Positions 54,005 through 63,181 of a stretch of DNA of 64,000 nt are shown piece after piece. Numbering within the stretch: position 1 is the stretch's first letter; every line of letters starts with the position of its first letter. Made by a program: the position numbers and the translations under genes. Source of the stretch: Sphingomonas sp. CROZ-RG-20F-R02-07 (GTDB lineage: Bacteria > Pseudomonadota > Alphaproteobacteria > Sphingomonadales > Sphingomonadaceae); the NCBI RefSeq assembly GCF_022662335.1, contig NZ_JAKNQJ010000007.1, positions 62,001 to 126,000 of the forward strand. The letters run 5' to 3'. The notes beneath the pieces were generated by a model that had not been told where the DNA came from, made no database searches, and saw only the letters and a list, made by a program, of their open reading frames with translations.

Positions 54005-55045
54005 TCATACCGGCGTCCACGCCTGATCCTCGGGCAAGGGCGCGAAGATGCGGTCGATCGCATGATCGCTCACGCCCTCCGGTGTCGCCGGGCTCCAGCG
54101 CGGCGCATGGTCCTTGTCGAGGATCACCGCGCGCACGCCCTCGATGAAATCGGGCCGCTGCACGACGCGCGTGGCGACCGCATATTCCTGGCGCATCTCG
54201 TCCTCGAACGTCGCCATAGCGTGCCCGTCGAGCAGCAGCTTCAGGCTGACCTTCATCGCCTGGGGCGATTTGGTGCGCAGCGTCGCGAGCGTCGCGCGCG
54301 CAAAGTCGCCGGAATCCGCTTCCAGCGCGGCCAGGATGTCTTCGAGCACCGCGCCCGCGAACAGCCGGTCGATGTCGTCGCGGTGCGCGAGGATCACGGC
54401 CTCGGGCGGCGGCACGGCCAGCGCACCGAGCACGGCCGCCACCTCTTCGCCCGCCACGATCCGCGCCTTCGCGTCGTCGAGCGTCGCGGCCGGCAGATAA
54501 TGCGTCGCTAGGCCCAGCGCGTGGCATTCGGCGCCGTCGAGCCGCGCGCCGGTCAGCGCGAGATACTGGCCGATCCGCCCCGGCAGCCGCGACAGATACC
54601 AGCCGCCGCCGACATCGGGGAACAGGCCGATCCCCGTCTCAGGCATGGCGAATTTCGTGTTCTCGGTCGCGATCCGATAGCGGCAGGGCAGCGCGACACC
54701 GACGCCGCCACCCATCGTGATCCCGTCCATGAAGGCCATGGTCGGCTTCGCATAGGTGAACAGCCGGTGGTTCATCCGGTATTCGGCGCGGAAGAAGTCG
54801 CGTGCCTCCGCGCCGTCGCCCGCGCCCGACCCGGCGAGCATGCGGATGTCGCCGCCCGCGCAGAAGCCGCGGCCCTCGGCATGGTCGATCATCACCGTCG
54901 CGACGGCGGGATCGGCACGCCACGCCTCCAGCGCCTCGATCAGCCCGGTGCACATCGGCGTGTTGAGAGCGTTCAGCGCCTTGGGGCGGTTCAGCCGGAT
55001 CCGGCCGACCGGGCCATCGAGCGCGACGATCAGGTCCGGCGTCAC
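54005..55045 (-). CDS. 3-hydroxyisobutyryl-CoA hydrolase (crotonase superfamily)
   Basis: A 346-residue crotonase-fold thioesterase of the HIBYL-CoA hydrolase type. Typical blocks are GRGFCAGGDIRMLA, MDGITMGGGVGVALP, MPETGIGLFPDVGGGWYLSRL and the C-terminal FIEGVRAVILDKDHAPRW segment. It releases 3-hydroxyisobutyrate for MmsB. The GTG at 55045 overlaps the acyl-CoA dehydrogenase stop (GTGA), which fixes the start; the longer upstream frame is not conserved. Confidence 0.92.
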   Translation of the reverse strand: MTPDLIVALDGPVGRIRLNRPKALNALNTPMCTGLIEALEAWRADPAVATVMIDHAEGRGFCAGGDIRMLAGSGAGDGAEARDFFRAEYRMNHRLFTYAKPTMAFMDGITMGGGVGVALPCRYRIATENTKFAMPETGIGLFPDVGGGWYLSRLPGRIGQYLALTGARLDGAECHALGLATHYLPAATLDDAKARIVAGEEVAAVLGALAVPPPEAVILAHRDDIDRLFAGAVLEDILAALEADSGDFARATLATLRTKSPQAMKVSLKLLLDGHAMATFEDEMRQEYAVATRVVQRPDFIEGVRAVILDKDHAPRWSPATPEGVSDHAIDRIFAPLPEDQAWTPV

Positions 55046-56187
55046 TGGCGCACCAGATCGCGGCCGACGATCATCCGCATCACCTGATTGGTGCCCTCCA
55101 GAATCGAATGGACGCGCAGGTCGCGCCAGAAACGCTCGATCGGATAGTCCATCAGATAGCCATAGCCGCCGTGCAGCTGCAGCGCGCGGTCGACCACCGA
55201 AGATCCCGTGTCGGTCGCCAGCCGCTTGGCCATGGCGGCGAAGCGCGTCTTGTCGGGGGCGTTCGCAGTCACCTTGGCGGCGGCGACATAGAGGAGCGCG
55301 CGCGCCGCCTCCAGCTCGGTCGCCATGTCCGCCAGCATGAACTGGGTGTTCTGGAAGTTGGCGATGTTGGTACCGAACTGCTGCCGGGACTTCGTGTAAG
55401 TGATGGATTCGTCCAGACAACGCTGTGCACCACCCAGCGAGCAGGCGCCGATGTTCAGCCGCCCCCCGTCGAGCCCCATCATCGCGATCCGGAAGCCTTC
55501 GCCAAGGCCGCCGACGAGGTTCTCGCCGGGCACGCGGACGCCGTCGAACATCACCTGACGCGTCGGCTGCGAGTGCCAGCCGAGCTTGCGCTCGTTGGCG
55601 CCGAACGACACGCCGGGCATGTCCTTTTCGATCACCAGCGCGGAGATCCCCTTAGGCCCCTCCTCGCCGGTGCGCACCATGGTGACGTACACCTCGTTCT
55701 CGCCGGCGCCCGAGATGAACTGCTTGGAGCCCGTCACGATCCAGTCGTCGCCGTCGCGCACCGCCTTGGTCTTGAGCGCGGACGCGTCGGAACCCGACGA
55801 CGGCTCGGTCAGGCAATAGCTGGCGAGCCGCTCCATCGTCACCAGATCGGGCAGGTATTTGGCCTTCACGGTCGGCGATCCGAACCGGTCGATCATCCAG
55901 CTCGCCATGTTGTGGATCGAGATGAACGCGCTGGTGGAGGGGCAGCCATAGGCCATCGCCTCCATGATGAGCGCCGCCTCCATCCGCCCGAGCGCGATGC
56001 CGCCCGACTCCTCGCTGACATAGATCGCGGCGAAGCCCAGATCGGCGGCGGCCTTGATCGTCTCGCGCGGGAAAACGTGCTTTTCGTCCCATTCGGCGGC
56101 GTGCGGCGTGATCCGGTCGGCGGTGAAGCGCCGCGCGAGCTCCTGGATCTCGCGCTGGTCGGCGGTCAGGTCGAACTGGTCGGTCAT
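55042..56187 (-). CDS. Acyl-CoA dehydrogenase, likely isobutyryl-CoA dehydrogenase
   Basis: A 381-residue FAD enzyme. The acyl-CoA dehydrogenase signatures ASYCLTEPSSGSDA and RQQFGTNIANFQNTQFMLADM are present, as is the C-terminal LHGGYGYLMDYPIERFWRDLRV and the catalytic-Glu segment SILEGTNQVMR. Within the valine operon it should oxidise isobutyryl-CoA to methacrylyl-CoA. Its ATG overlaps the lipoprotein gene stop and its stop overlaps the hydrolase start, so the set is translationally linked. Confidence 0.92.
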   Translation of the reverse strand: MTDQFDLTADQREIQELARRFTADRITPHAAEWDEKHVFPRETIKAAADLGFAAIYVSEESGGIALGRMEAALIMEAMAYGCPSTSAFISIHNMASWMIDRFGSPTVKAKYLPDLVTMERLASYCLTEPSSGSDASALKTKAVRDGDDWIVTGSKQFISGAGENEVYVTMVRTGEEGPKGISALVIEKDMPGVSFGANERKLGWHSQPTRQVMFDGVRVPGENLVGGLGEGFRIAMMGLDGGRLNIGACSLGGAQRCLDESITYTKSRQQFGTNIANFQNTQFMLADMATELEAARALLYVAAAKVTANAPDKTRFAAMAKRLATDTGSSVVDRALQLHGGYGYLMDYPIERFWRDLRVHSILEGTNQVMRMIVGRDLVRQ

Positions 56188-56669
56188 TTCGGGCACCTGG
56201 AATAACGGAACGATCCCGCGGGACTCTTCGCCTCGCGCACCAAGGTCTGCGGATCGACCAGGGTGAGCGTCTCGGTGTCGCTCCAGCGCTTGCCCTCGCC
56301 CAGATAGTCGAGCTTCAGCGACAGGCTGCCCGGCGCGAGCCGGTCCGCCCTGCCGATCGTGGCGTGCGATTCGTAGAAGGTGAGCGCGTCGCTGGAGACG
56401 ATCATCAGCCCCTTCGCATCACCCCGGCCGGGCACGCAATCCTTGCCGACCATGCCCCAGCGGCCCTGGAACGGCGCAGGGATGCCGGCGACCGGCGAGG
56501 GCGAAGGCTGCGCGATCGGCACCATCTGGTTGCCCGGATCCATGGTGAGGTTGGCCGGCACCTGCTCCTGCATGGCGGTGGGCGCCGCGTCGGAGGAATT
56601 GTTGCCCGACCCGCTCTTGGAACAGGCCGACAGCGCCAGCGCGGCGGTGGCGAGAAGAAGGATCCGCAT
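56184..56669 (-). CDS. Small putative lipoprotein in the valine operon
   Basis: A 161-residue protein with lipobox LSAC at 13-16 (Cys16), then a Ser/Gly/Asn-rich linker and a folded domain of about 100 residues (FQGRWGMVGKDCVPGRGDAKGL, WSDTETLTLVDPQTLVREAKS). The second half, with GRWG and SDAL..YES, resembles small lipocalin-like or DUF-type stress lipoproteins of sphingomonads, but I cannot name a family. It lies five bases after mmsA and overlaps the acyl-CoA dehydrogenase ATG, yet has no evident place in valine metabolism. Confidence 0.75.
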   Translation of the reverse strand: MRILLLATAALALSACSKSGSGNNSSDAAPTAMQEQVPANLTMDPGNQMVPIAQPSPSPVAGIPAPFQGRWGMVGKDCVPGRGDAKGLMIVSSDALTFYESHATIGRADRLAPGSLSLKLDYLGEGKRWSDTETLTLVDPQTLVREAKSPAGSFRYSRCPK

Positions 56670-56674
56670 GCCGC

Positions 56675-58204
56675 TCAGCCCATCGTCGGGATGACGAAGG
56701 CGTCGTTGACGCGCGACGGGCCACCATCCTCCGACCCGCGCGGCAGCGCCGAGCCGTCGGGCCAGCGCTGCGTGACGGTCTTCACCTTGGTCCAGAACTT
56801 CACGCCCTCCATGCCGTGCTGGTTGGTGTCGCCGAACGCGCTGCGCTTCCACCCGCCGAAGCTGTGATAGGCGACCGGCACCGGGATCGGCACGTTGATC
56901 CCGACCATGCCGACATTCACCCGCGCGGCGAATTCGCGCGCGGCATGGCCGTTGCGCGTGAAGATCGCGACGCCGTTGCCGTACTGATGCTCGCTCGGCA
57001 GCCGCACCGCCTCCTCGAAATCCCTAGCCCGGACGATCTGGAGGACGGGGCCGAAAATCTCCTCCCGGTACGCGCTCATGGCCGGCGTCACGTGATCGAA
57101 CAGGCTGGGGCCGATGAAGAAGCCCTTCTCATGCCCCTGGAGTTCGAAGCCGCGTCCGTCGACGACGAGTTCGGCGCCCTCGTCCACTCCGGTCTGGATC
57201 CAGTTCTCGATGCGCGTGCGGTGCGCGGCGTTCACCACCGGGCCGTAATGCGCGTCTTCGTCGGTCGAAACGCCCACGCGCAGCGCGGCGATTGCGGGGA
57301 TCAGCTTTTCGCGAAGCGCCTCGGCGGTCTTCTCGCCGACCGGCACCACCACGGGAAGCGCCATGCAGCGTTCGCCCGCCGAGCCGAAGGCCGCACCCGA
57401 CAGATCGGCCACCACCTGATCGAGATCGGCATCGGGCATCACGATGCCGTGGTTCTTCGCCCCGCCCATCGCCTGCACGCGCTTGCCCGCATCGACGCCG
57501 CGCCGATAGACATAATGCGCGATGTCGGACGATCCGACGAAGCTCACCGCGGCGATCGCCGGGTGATCGAGGATCGCGTCGACCATCTCCTTGTCGCCGT
57601 GCACGACCTGCAGGATGCCCTCGGGCAGCCCCGCCTCGCGGAACAGCTCGGCCAGCCGCACCGGCACCGACGGATCGCGCTCGCTGGGCTTCAGGATGAA
57701 GGCGTTGCCGGTCGCGATCGCGACGCCGGACATCCAGAGCGGGATCATCGCGGGGAAGTTGAACGGCGTGATCCCGGCGCCGATGCCGAGCGGCTGGCGC
57801 ATCGAATAGACGTCGATCCCGGGCCCCGCACCCTGCGTGTATTCGCCCTTCAGGATGTGCGGAATGCCGCAGCAGAATTCGATCACCTCGAGCCCGCGCT
57901 GGATGTCGCCGCGGCTGTCCGCCACCACCTTGCCATGTTCGGCGCTGAGCAGCCGGGCGAGCTCGTCCATGTTCTGCTCGACCAGTTCCTTGAAGCGGAA
58001 CATCACGCGCGCGCGGCGCTGCGGGTTGGTCGCGGCCCAGCCAGGCTGCGCGGCCTGCGCCGCGGCCACCGCGCGATCGAGATCGGCGGCGGTGCCGAGC
58101 GTCACCTGCGCCTGCACCTGCCCCGTATTCGGGTCGAACACGTCGCTGCTACGCCCGCCCGCGCCGCCACTGGCGCCCGCGATGAAATGATCGATGATAC
58201 GCAA
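56675..58204 (-). CDS. mmsA: CoA-acylating methylmalonate-semialdehyde dehydrogenase
   Basis: A 509-residue aldehyde dehydrogenase that makes propionyl-CoA from methylmalonate semialdehyde. Catalytic Cys280 is in GSAGERCMALPVVV, and ITPFNFPAMIPLWM and FGGWKRSAFGDTNQHG are typical of the MmsA subgroup. It starts with TTG at 58204, backed by GGAG seven bases upstream; the first ATG further in would remove conserved residues. It is the first gene of the operon mmsA-lipoprotein-acyl-CoA dehydrogenase-hydrolase-hydratase-mmsB. Confidence 0.95.
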   Translation of the reverse strand: MRIIDHFIAGASGGAGGRSSDVFDPNTGQVQAQVTLGTAADLDRAVAAAQAAQPGWAATNPQRRARVMFRFKELVEQNMDELARLLSAEHGKVVADSRGDIQRGLEVIEFCCGIPHILKGEYTQGAGPGIDVYSMRQPLGIGAGITPFNFPAMIPLWMSGVAIATGNAFILKPSERDPSVPVRLAELFREAGLPEGILQVVHGDKEMVDAILDHPAIAAVSFVGSSDIAHYVYRRGVDAGKRVQAMGGAKNHGIVMPDADLDQVVADLSGAAFGSAGERCMALPVVVPVGEKTAEALREKLIPAIAALRVGVSTDEDAHYGPVVNAAHRTRIENWIQTGVDEGAELVVDGRGFELQGHEKGFFIGPSLFDHVTPAMSAYREEIFGPVLQIVRARDFEEAVRLPSEHQYGNGVAIFTRNGHAAREFAARVNVGMVGINVPIPVPVAYHSFGGWKRSAFGDTNQHGMEGVKFWTKVKTVTQRWPDGSALPRGSEDGGPSRVNDAFVIPTMG

Positions 58205-58272
58205 ACGGGCTCTCCTGCCGATCGGCCGCGCCGACTCTGTCGGGCCGCCTTTGGCACAACCGTCGAGCGCTG

Positions 58273-59064
58273 TCAGCGATCCAGACGCGCGACGGGTATG
58301 CCGATCGGCCGCCCCTCGATCATGACGGGCACCACGCGGACGCCGAACACCGCGGCGAGGCGCGCCGGCGTCAGCACCTCGGCCGCGGGGCCGAAGGCGG
58401 CGATGCGGCCGTCCTGCAACAGCAGCACGTCGTCGGCGGCCGACGCCGCCAGCATCAGGTCGTGCAGCACCATCGCCACCCCGGCGCCCTCGGCCGCCGC
58501 GGCCTTCAGCCGGTCGACCAGATCGAACCGGTGCGCGGGATCGAGGCTGGCGAGCGGCTCGTCCACCAGCAGCCAGCGCGGGCGCCCCGCCAGCACGCGC
58601 GCCAGCAGCACGCGCGCGCGCTCGCCACCCGACAGTTCGTTCACCGGCCGATCGGCGAGGGAGAGCGTGCCCGTATCCGCCATCGCGCGTTCCACCGCGG
58701 CGCGGTCGTCGGCCGAGGGCGCGGCGTGCGGGCTGCGATACGGCAGCCGGCCGAGCGCCACCACGTCGCGCGCCGCGACGTTCCAGTGCACCGTCGCTTC
58801 CTGCGGCAGATAGCCGATCCGGCGGGCGCGTTCGCGCGGGTCGAGCCGGGCCACGTCCTCGTCGCCGATCCGCACCCGGCCGGCGGCTGCGGGGATCAGC
58901 GCCGCGGCGGCCTTGACGAGCGTGCTCTTGCCCGCGCCGTTCGGTCCCAGGATCGCGGTGAGCCGGCCCGGCCGCAGGATGGCGGACACGTCGTGCAGCA
59001 CCCGCCGCCGGCCGAGCGTCACGCCGAGCGCCTCGATCCGCAGTTCGCCGCCGGTCAGTTCCAT
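58273..59064 (-). CDS. btuD: Vitamin B12 (FecE/BtuD-type) ABC transporter ATP-binding protein
   Basis: A 263-residue ATPase of the FecCD/BtuCD family. Walker A is GPNGAGKST, signature LSGGERARVLLARVL, Walker B RWLLVDEPLASLDP, and the switch His lies in VLHDLMLA. It powers cobalamin import through BtuC. It overlaps the btuC end by 10 bases and is last in the operon behind the cobalamin riboswitch, which supports B12 over iron-siderophore as substrate. Confidence 0.92.
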   Translation of the reverse strand: MELTGGELRIEALGVTLGRRRVLHDVSAILRPGRLTAILGPNGAGKSTLVKAAAALIPAAAGRVRIGDEDVARLDPRERARRIGYLPQEATVHWNVAARDVVALGRLPYRSPHAAPSADDRAAVERAMADTGTLSLADRPVNELSGGERARVLLARVLAGRPRWLLVDEPLASLDPAHRFDLVDRLKAAAAEGAGVAMVLHDLMLAASAADDVLLLQDGRIAAFGPAAEVLTPARLAAVFGVRVVPVMIEGRPIGIPVARLDR

Positions 59065-60023
59065 GACGCCCCCCGCGATCGCACCAGCAGCGTCAGGAAG
59101 AACGGCGCCCCGATGAGCGCCATCGCGGCGCCCAGCCGCACCTCGCCCGCGCCCGGCGTCAGCCGGACGAGGCTGTCGGCGGCCAGCACCAGCGCCGCGC
59201 CGCCGAGTGCGGACGGGAGCAGCAACCCGCCCGGCCGATGCCCGAACACCGGCCGCAGCAGATGCGGCACCACCAGTCCGACGAACCCGACCACGCCCGT
59301 CACCGCGACCCCTGCGCCCACCACCAGCCCGGTGCCGAGCATGACGAGCGCACGCACCCGCCCCAGCCGGACGCCCAGCGAATGCGCCGCCGCCTCGCCC
59401 AGCGACAGCGCGTCGAGCGCGGTGCCGGTCAGCAGCAGCAGCACGCCGCCCGCCAGCATCGGCGGCACCGCCATCGCGACGTCGCCCCAGCCGCGATCGG
59501 TGAGCGCGCCCATGATCCAGTCGATCACCTCCGCCACCGCATAGGGATTGGGCGCGATCGAGATGAGAAAGGCGGTGAGCGCGCCGGCGAAGCTCGTCAG
59601 CACGGTGCCGGCGAGAACGAAGGTGACGGTGCCCGGCGAGCGCCAGGTGAGCGCCACCAGCAGCGCCATCGCCAGCCCTGCACCGAGCATGGCGCAGGCA
59701 AAGACGATCGGCCCGGTGGCGATCCCCGCCACGATCGCGGCGACCGCGCCCAGCGCCGCGACCGAGGATACCCCCAGCACGGCGGGGTCCGCCAGCGGGT
59801 TGCGCAGATAGCCTTGCAACACCGCGCCCGACAGGCCGAGCCCCGCACCCAGCACGAGGCCGAGCACCGCGCGCGGCAGGCGCAACTGGAGGATGATCCA
59901 CCAGCGCGGATCGGCGCTGAAGAGGGCCGCGGGCGGCACCCAGACCTTGCCGCAAAGCAGCGAGGCGAGGAACAGCAGCGTGACGAGCCCGGCGAGCAGC
60001 GCGAGTTTGACCGCGCGGCTCAT
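59055..60023 (-). CDS. btuC: FecCD-family ABC permease for vitamin B12
   Basis: A 322-residue inner-membrane permease with about ten helices. The family block LQLRLPRAVLGLVLGAGLGL, the GAVLQGYLRNPLADPAVLG segment and GFVGLVVPHLLRP are characteristic of FecCD/BtuC proteins. The start at 60023 overlaps the BtuF gene stop (ATGA). Confidence 0.93.
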   Translation of the reverse strand: MSRAVKLALLAGLVTLLFLASLLCGKVWVPPAALFSADPRWWIILQLRLPRAVLGLVLGAGLGLSGAVLQGYLRNPLADPAVLGVSSVAALGAVAAIVAGIATGPIVFACAMLGAGLAMALLVALTWRSPGTVTFVLAGTVLTSFAGALTAFLISIAPNPYAVAEVIDWIMGALTDRGWGDVAMAVPPMLAGGVLLLLTGTALDALSLGEAAAHSLGVRLGRVRALVMLGTGLVVGAGVAVTGVVGFVGLVVPHLLRPVFGHRPGGLLLPSALGGAALVLAADSLVRLTPGAGEVRLGAAMALIGAPFFLTLLVRSRGASWN

Positions 60024-60832
60024 GATAGCGTCGCCCGGATCGCGGCGAGGCGGCGCAGCGCGGGCACGATCACCGGGCCGCCGCAATTGATGAGGTCGCG
60101 CGCGAACCACGCATGGCGGGCATCCTTCAGCAGCGCGCGGCGCATCGCCGCGCCGCGGCTCGGGCCGTCGGGTGCGATGATGATCGCAGGGGGATCCATC
60201 ACCAGCGCCTCACCCGACAGCCGGCCGGTGTGGGTGAGGCCGTGCCGGGTGGCGGCGTTGGCGAAACCGGCATGCGTCATCATGTCGTCCAGCAGCGTGC
60301 CCGGCCCGGTCGCCAGCTCGCCCGAGATATAGAGCAGCGCGGTGGGCCGGCGGTCGTGCCGCGCGACGGAGGCGACCGTGCGATCGATCTCGGCGTTCAG
60401 CGCGCGCCCGGCGGCGCGCGTGCCCGTGGCGTCGGCGATCTGCATCACCTGCGCCTCGCTGTCGGCGATCGACGGCGCGAAATTCAGCACCAAAGTGTGC
60501 AGGCCGGCGCGTGCATAGGCCGCCTTGGTGGCCATCGGCGTGAAGCTGCTGGTGATGACCAGATCGGGGCGGAGCGCGATCACCTCCTCCGCCGTGCCCT
60601 CGGTGCCGCGGAACCGCCGCGCCAGTGCCACGGGGATCGAGGTCGCGCTCGGCTCCTGCGAATAATGGCTGATCGCCGCGATCCGTGCGGGGGGCACGAG
60701 GCGCATCAGCACCGCGTCCGCGCACGGATTGGTCGAGACGATCCGCATCGGCACCGCGCCCGCCCGCGGCGGCGGCGCGGCGGGCACGGGCCCGCACGCA
60801 CCGAGCAGCAGAAGGGCGCCGAGCGCGCGCAT
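60020..60832 (-). CDS. btuF: Cobalamin-binding periplasmic lipoprotein, BtuF-like
   Basis: A 270-residue substrate-binding protein with lipobox LGAC (Cys13), so it is probably membrane-anchored rather than free periplasmic. The helical-backbone binding-protein fold shows in MRIVSTNPCADAVLMRLV, IALRPDLVITSS and LLYISGELATGPGTLLDDMM. Its ATG overlaps the btuB stop (ATGA). The B12 assignment comes mostly from the riboswitch and BtuB; a siderophore role is less likely. Confidence 0.88.
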   Translation of the reverse strand: MRALGALLLLGACGPVPAAPPPRAGAVPMRIVSTNPCADAVLMRLVPPARIAAISHYSQEPSATSIPVALARRFRGTEGTAEEVIALRPDLVITSSFTPMATKAAYARAGLHTLVLNFAPSIADSEAQVMQIADATGTRAAGRALNAEIDRTVASVARHDRRPTALLYISGELATGPGTLLDDMMTHAGFANAATRHGLTHTGRLSGEALVMDPPAIIIAPDGPSRGAAMRRALLKDARHAWFARDLINCGGPVIVPALRRLAAIRATLS

Positions 60833-62763
60833 CAGTCGAGCGACACGCGCACGCCGCCATAGGCCGCGCGGCCATAGGTGCCATAGCCGGCGATCACGCG
60901 GTAGGATTGGTCGGTGACGTTGTCGACGCGGCCATAGACCGCGATCCGCCGGTTGATCGGCATCTCGGCGCGCACCCCCAGCAGCGCATAGCCGTCGAGC
61001 CGGACGGAGTTGGCAGCATTGTCGAAACTGTCGCCCACGGCGGTGACGGTGCCGCCGATCTGCAGCCCGAAGGGGAAGCGGTAATCGACGTTCGTGCTGA
61101 TCGTCTGGTGCGGCCGCCGCGCGAGATCGAGCCCATAGGCCGTGCCCGGCGTGCGGTTCTTTGCATCGATATACGAATAATTGGCCGAGAATGTCAGCGC
61201 ATCGACGGGCTTCAGCGCCAACGTCAGTTCGACGCCATCGGCGGTCGCGCGCGCGATATTGTCGTACACGCCGAACGCGCGATCGACGCAGATGCTGCCG
61301 CTCGTCAATTGCTCGAGCCGCGTGCACGAGCGGAAGGTGATCTGGTTGCGCGTGATCCGGTTGAAATAGGTGGCGCTCGCCACCGCCCGGCCGCCGAGCA
61401 GCGACTGTTCCACGCCCAGATCGTAATTGCGCGCGACCTCGGGCGAGAGCCGCGTGTTCCCATAGGCGCTGTAGAGCTGGTAGAGCGTCGGCGCCTTGAA
61501 GCCCTCGCCATAGCTCGCGCGCAGCGTCGTCCCGGTGCGAAGCGCCAGCGCCGCATCCGCGCCGAAGCTCGTGTGGTTGCCGAACGTGTCGTGATCGTCG
61601 TTGCGCACGCCGCCGGTGATCGTTAGCTCGCGGATCGGCTTCACGATCGCCTCGCCATAGACGCTGGTGATGCCGGTCCGCTCGGTGGTGAAGCCGTCGT
61701 AGAAGCGACTATTCTCGCGCTCTGCCCCGCCGACGAGGCGGATCTGCTGGGTCAGCGTGAAATCGCCCTGATATTCATACCGCTCGCTGCGACCGCGCGC
61801 CAGGAACGTCTCGGTCGGGGCCTGCGTCGGATCGTAATTGTCGCGGTTGATGTCGGCGATGGTGAACGCGATCCGGTTGCGCAGGCGATCGCCCAGCAGG
61901 TTCGCGTGAAGCCCGGCATAGCCGTAGATTTCCTGCGTGGTGCCATATTCGGGATCGTCCGCCAGCGTATAGTTGGGGGGCGGGAAGCCGTCGAAATTCG
62001 CCTTGCTGTGCGCATAATAGCCGCGCAGATCGATGCCGATGCCCGGTGCGATCTCGTAATCCAGCCGCCCGGTGCCGCCGATCTGCTCGTAACCGTCGCG
62101 CTCGGTGCCGATCGCCGCGGCCGAGATGCCGTCGGTCCGCAGATAGCCCGCGGTCAGCGCGCCCGACAGGTTGCCGGTCGCCCCCGACAGCCCGGCGCTC
62201 GCAAACGCCGTGCCCGCATAGCCGCCCTCGGCGCGCGCACGGGCGTGGAGGCCCTCGGTCGGCGTCTCGGTGATGATGTTGACGACGCCGCCGATCGCCT
62301 GGCTGCCCCAGGGCACGGCGTTGGGCCCGCGCAGCACCTCGATCCGCGCGACCGAGGCCGACAGCAGGTTGGCGAAATCATAGCCGCCGCCCGCCGACGA
62401 CGGATCGTTGACGCGCACGCCGTCGATCACCACCAGCGTCTGCTCCGCCTCGGCGCCGCGGATGCGCACGCTCGTCAGCGTGCCGATGCCGCCGTTGCGC
62501 GTGACCGTGACGCCCGGCGTCGTCGCCAGCAGGTCGGACAGCACGGTCGTCTGGCGGCGCTCGATCTCGGCGCGGTCGATCACGGTGACCGCCTGCCCCA
62601 CCTCGCGCGCATCCTGCGGCACGCGCGAGGCGGTGACGATGACGTCGGTGCCGGGGGCGACGCTGTCGAGGCCGGTATCGGCGGGCGCGACCTGCGCGAC
62701 GGCGGGCGAGGCGATCAGCGCGGCCGGGATCAGCGCGGCGGAGATCAGGAAAAGGGACTTCAC
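60832..62763 (-). CDS. btuB: TonB-dependent vitamin B12 receptor BtuB
   Basis: A 643-residue outer-membrane receptor. A signal peptide (residues 1 to about 24, ending AVAQ) is followed by a TonB-box-like TDVIVTASR near 39-47, the plug (TVLSDLLATTPGVTVTR, SVRIRGAEAEQTLVVIDG) and a 22-strand barrel ending in GRAAYGGVRVSLD. The GTG at 62763 is followed by basic residues and the signal helix; GAGGATG lies upstream. It is first in the btuB-F-C-D operon, under cobalamin riboswitch control. Confidence 0.93.
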   Translation of the reverse strand: MKSLFLISAALIPAALIASPAVAQVAPADTGLDSVAPGTDVIVTASRVPQDAREVGQAVTVIDRAEIERRQTTVLSDLLATTPGVTVTRNGGIGTLTSVRIRGAEAEQTLVVIDGVRVNDPSSAGGGYDFANLLSASVARIEVLRGPNAVPWGSQAIGGVVNIITETPTEGLHARARAEGGYAGTAFASAGLSGATGNLSGALTAGYLRTDGISAAAIGTERDGYEQIGGTGRLDYEIAPGIGIDLRGYYAHSKANFDGFPPPNYTLADDPEYGTTQEIYGYAGLHANLLGDRLRNRIAFTIADINRDNYDPTQAPTETFLARGRSERYEYQGDFTLTQQIRLVGGAERENSRFYDGFTTERTGITSVYGEAIVKPIRELTITGGVRNDDHDTFGNHTSFGADAALALRTGTTLRASYGEGFKAPTLYQLYSAYGNTRLSPEVARNYDLGVEQSLLGGRAVASATYFNRITRNQITFRSCTRLEQLTSGSICVDRAFGVYDNIARATADGVELTLALKPVDALTFSANYSYIDAKNRTPGTAYGLDLARRPHQTISTNVDYRFPFGLQIGGTVTAVGDSFDNAANSVRLDGYALLGVRAEMPINRRIAVYGRVDNVTDQSYRVIAGYGTYGRAAYGGVRVSLD

Positions 62764-62874
62764 GTGGGCACATCCTCATAAGGACCGCGCGCGGAAGTGC
62801 GAGCGGCCGGATGTCGCTCGCTCGAGGGAATGCCTCGTCCGCACCGGAGCTCCCGCCCGTGCAGTGGATCGACC

Positions 62875-63054
62875 GTGAGAGGCAGGTCTCCTGGCTTCCG
62901 GGTCGCCGCGCCCACCCCGCCTTCCCAGGCCGTGGCCCAGTGGCATATCGGGGTGGCCGCTATCCGGTCACAGTTGCGGGTACAGCGCCGGCCTCGCGGA
63001 TATTCCCGCTGTCCCGGCTTCCCTTTTGATCCCGTCGCCGGGAACCCTTCACAG
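62875..63054 (-). promoter_or_regulatory. Cobalamin riboswitch controlling btuBFCD
   Basis: Read on the minus strand, the leader contains the B12-box AAGCCAGGAGACCTGCC (62881-62897), GCCACTGGGCC, GGGAAGGCGGGG and, further 5', GGGTTCCC and AAAAGGGAAGCCGGGA. These are the conserved elements of the cobalamin aptamer in proper order. Short arms GTGA and TCAC close it. It ends about 110 bases before the btuB GTG, leaving room for an expression platform that should lower btuB translation when B12 is bound. Confidence 0.95.
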
Positions 63055-63113
63055 CGGCGCCCCTAGCCGCGCGGGCGGGCAGCGTCAACGCGAGGCCTTA
63101 TCGCGGGGCGCCG

Positions 63114-63138
63114 GGAACATCCCGTGCGCGCGCCGGTT
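63114..63138 (+). promoter_or_regulatory. Candidate EcfG-type general stress promoter for hemerythrin gene
   Basis: GGAAC (63114-63118), 16 bases, GGTT (63135-63138) closely fits the alphaproteobacterial GGAAC-N16/17-CGTT stress consensus, with one mismatch in the -10. It sits 44 bases before the hemerythrin ATG. The stretch 63055-63113 between the riboswitch and this site shows no other feature. Confidence 0.5.
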
Positions 63139-63181
63139 CCTGATCGCGATCAAGGGCTCATCACGTCCAAGGGAGGCGTTC

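Noticed and set aside
62797..63160. Plus-strand open frames over the btuB leader, including an N-terminal extension of hemerythrin
   Set aside because: The region is the cobalamin riboswitch on the other strand, and the hemerythrin family start with a strong ribosome binding site is at 63182.
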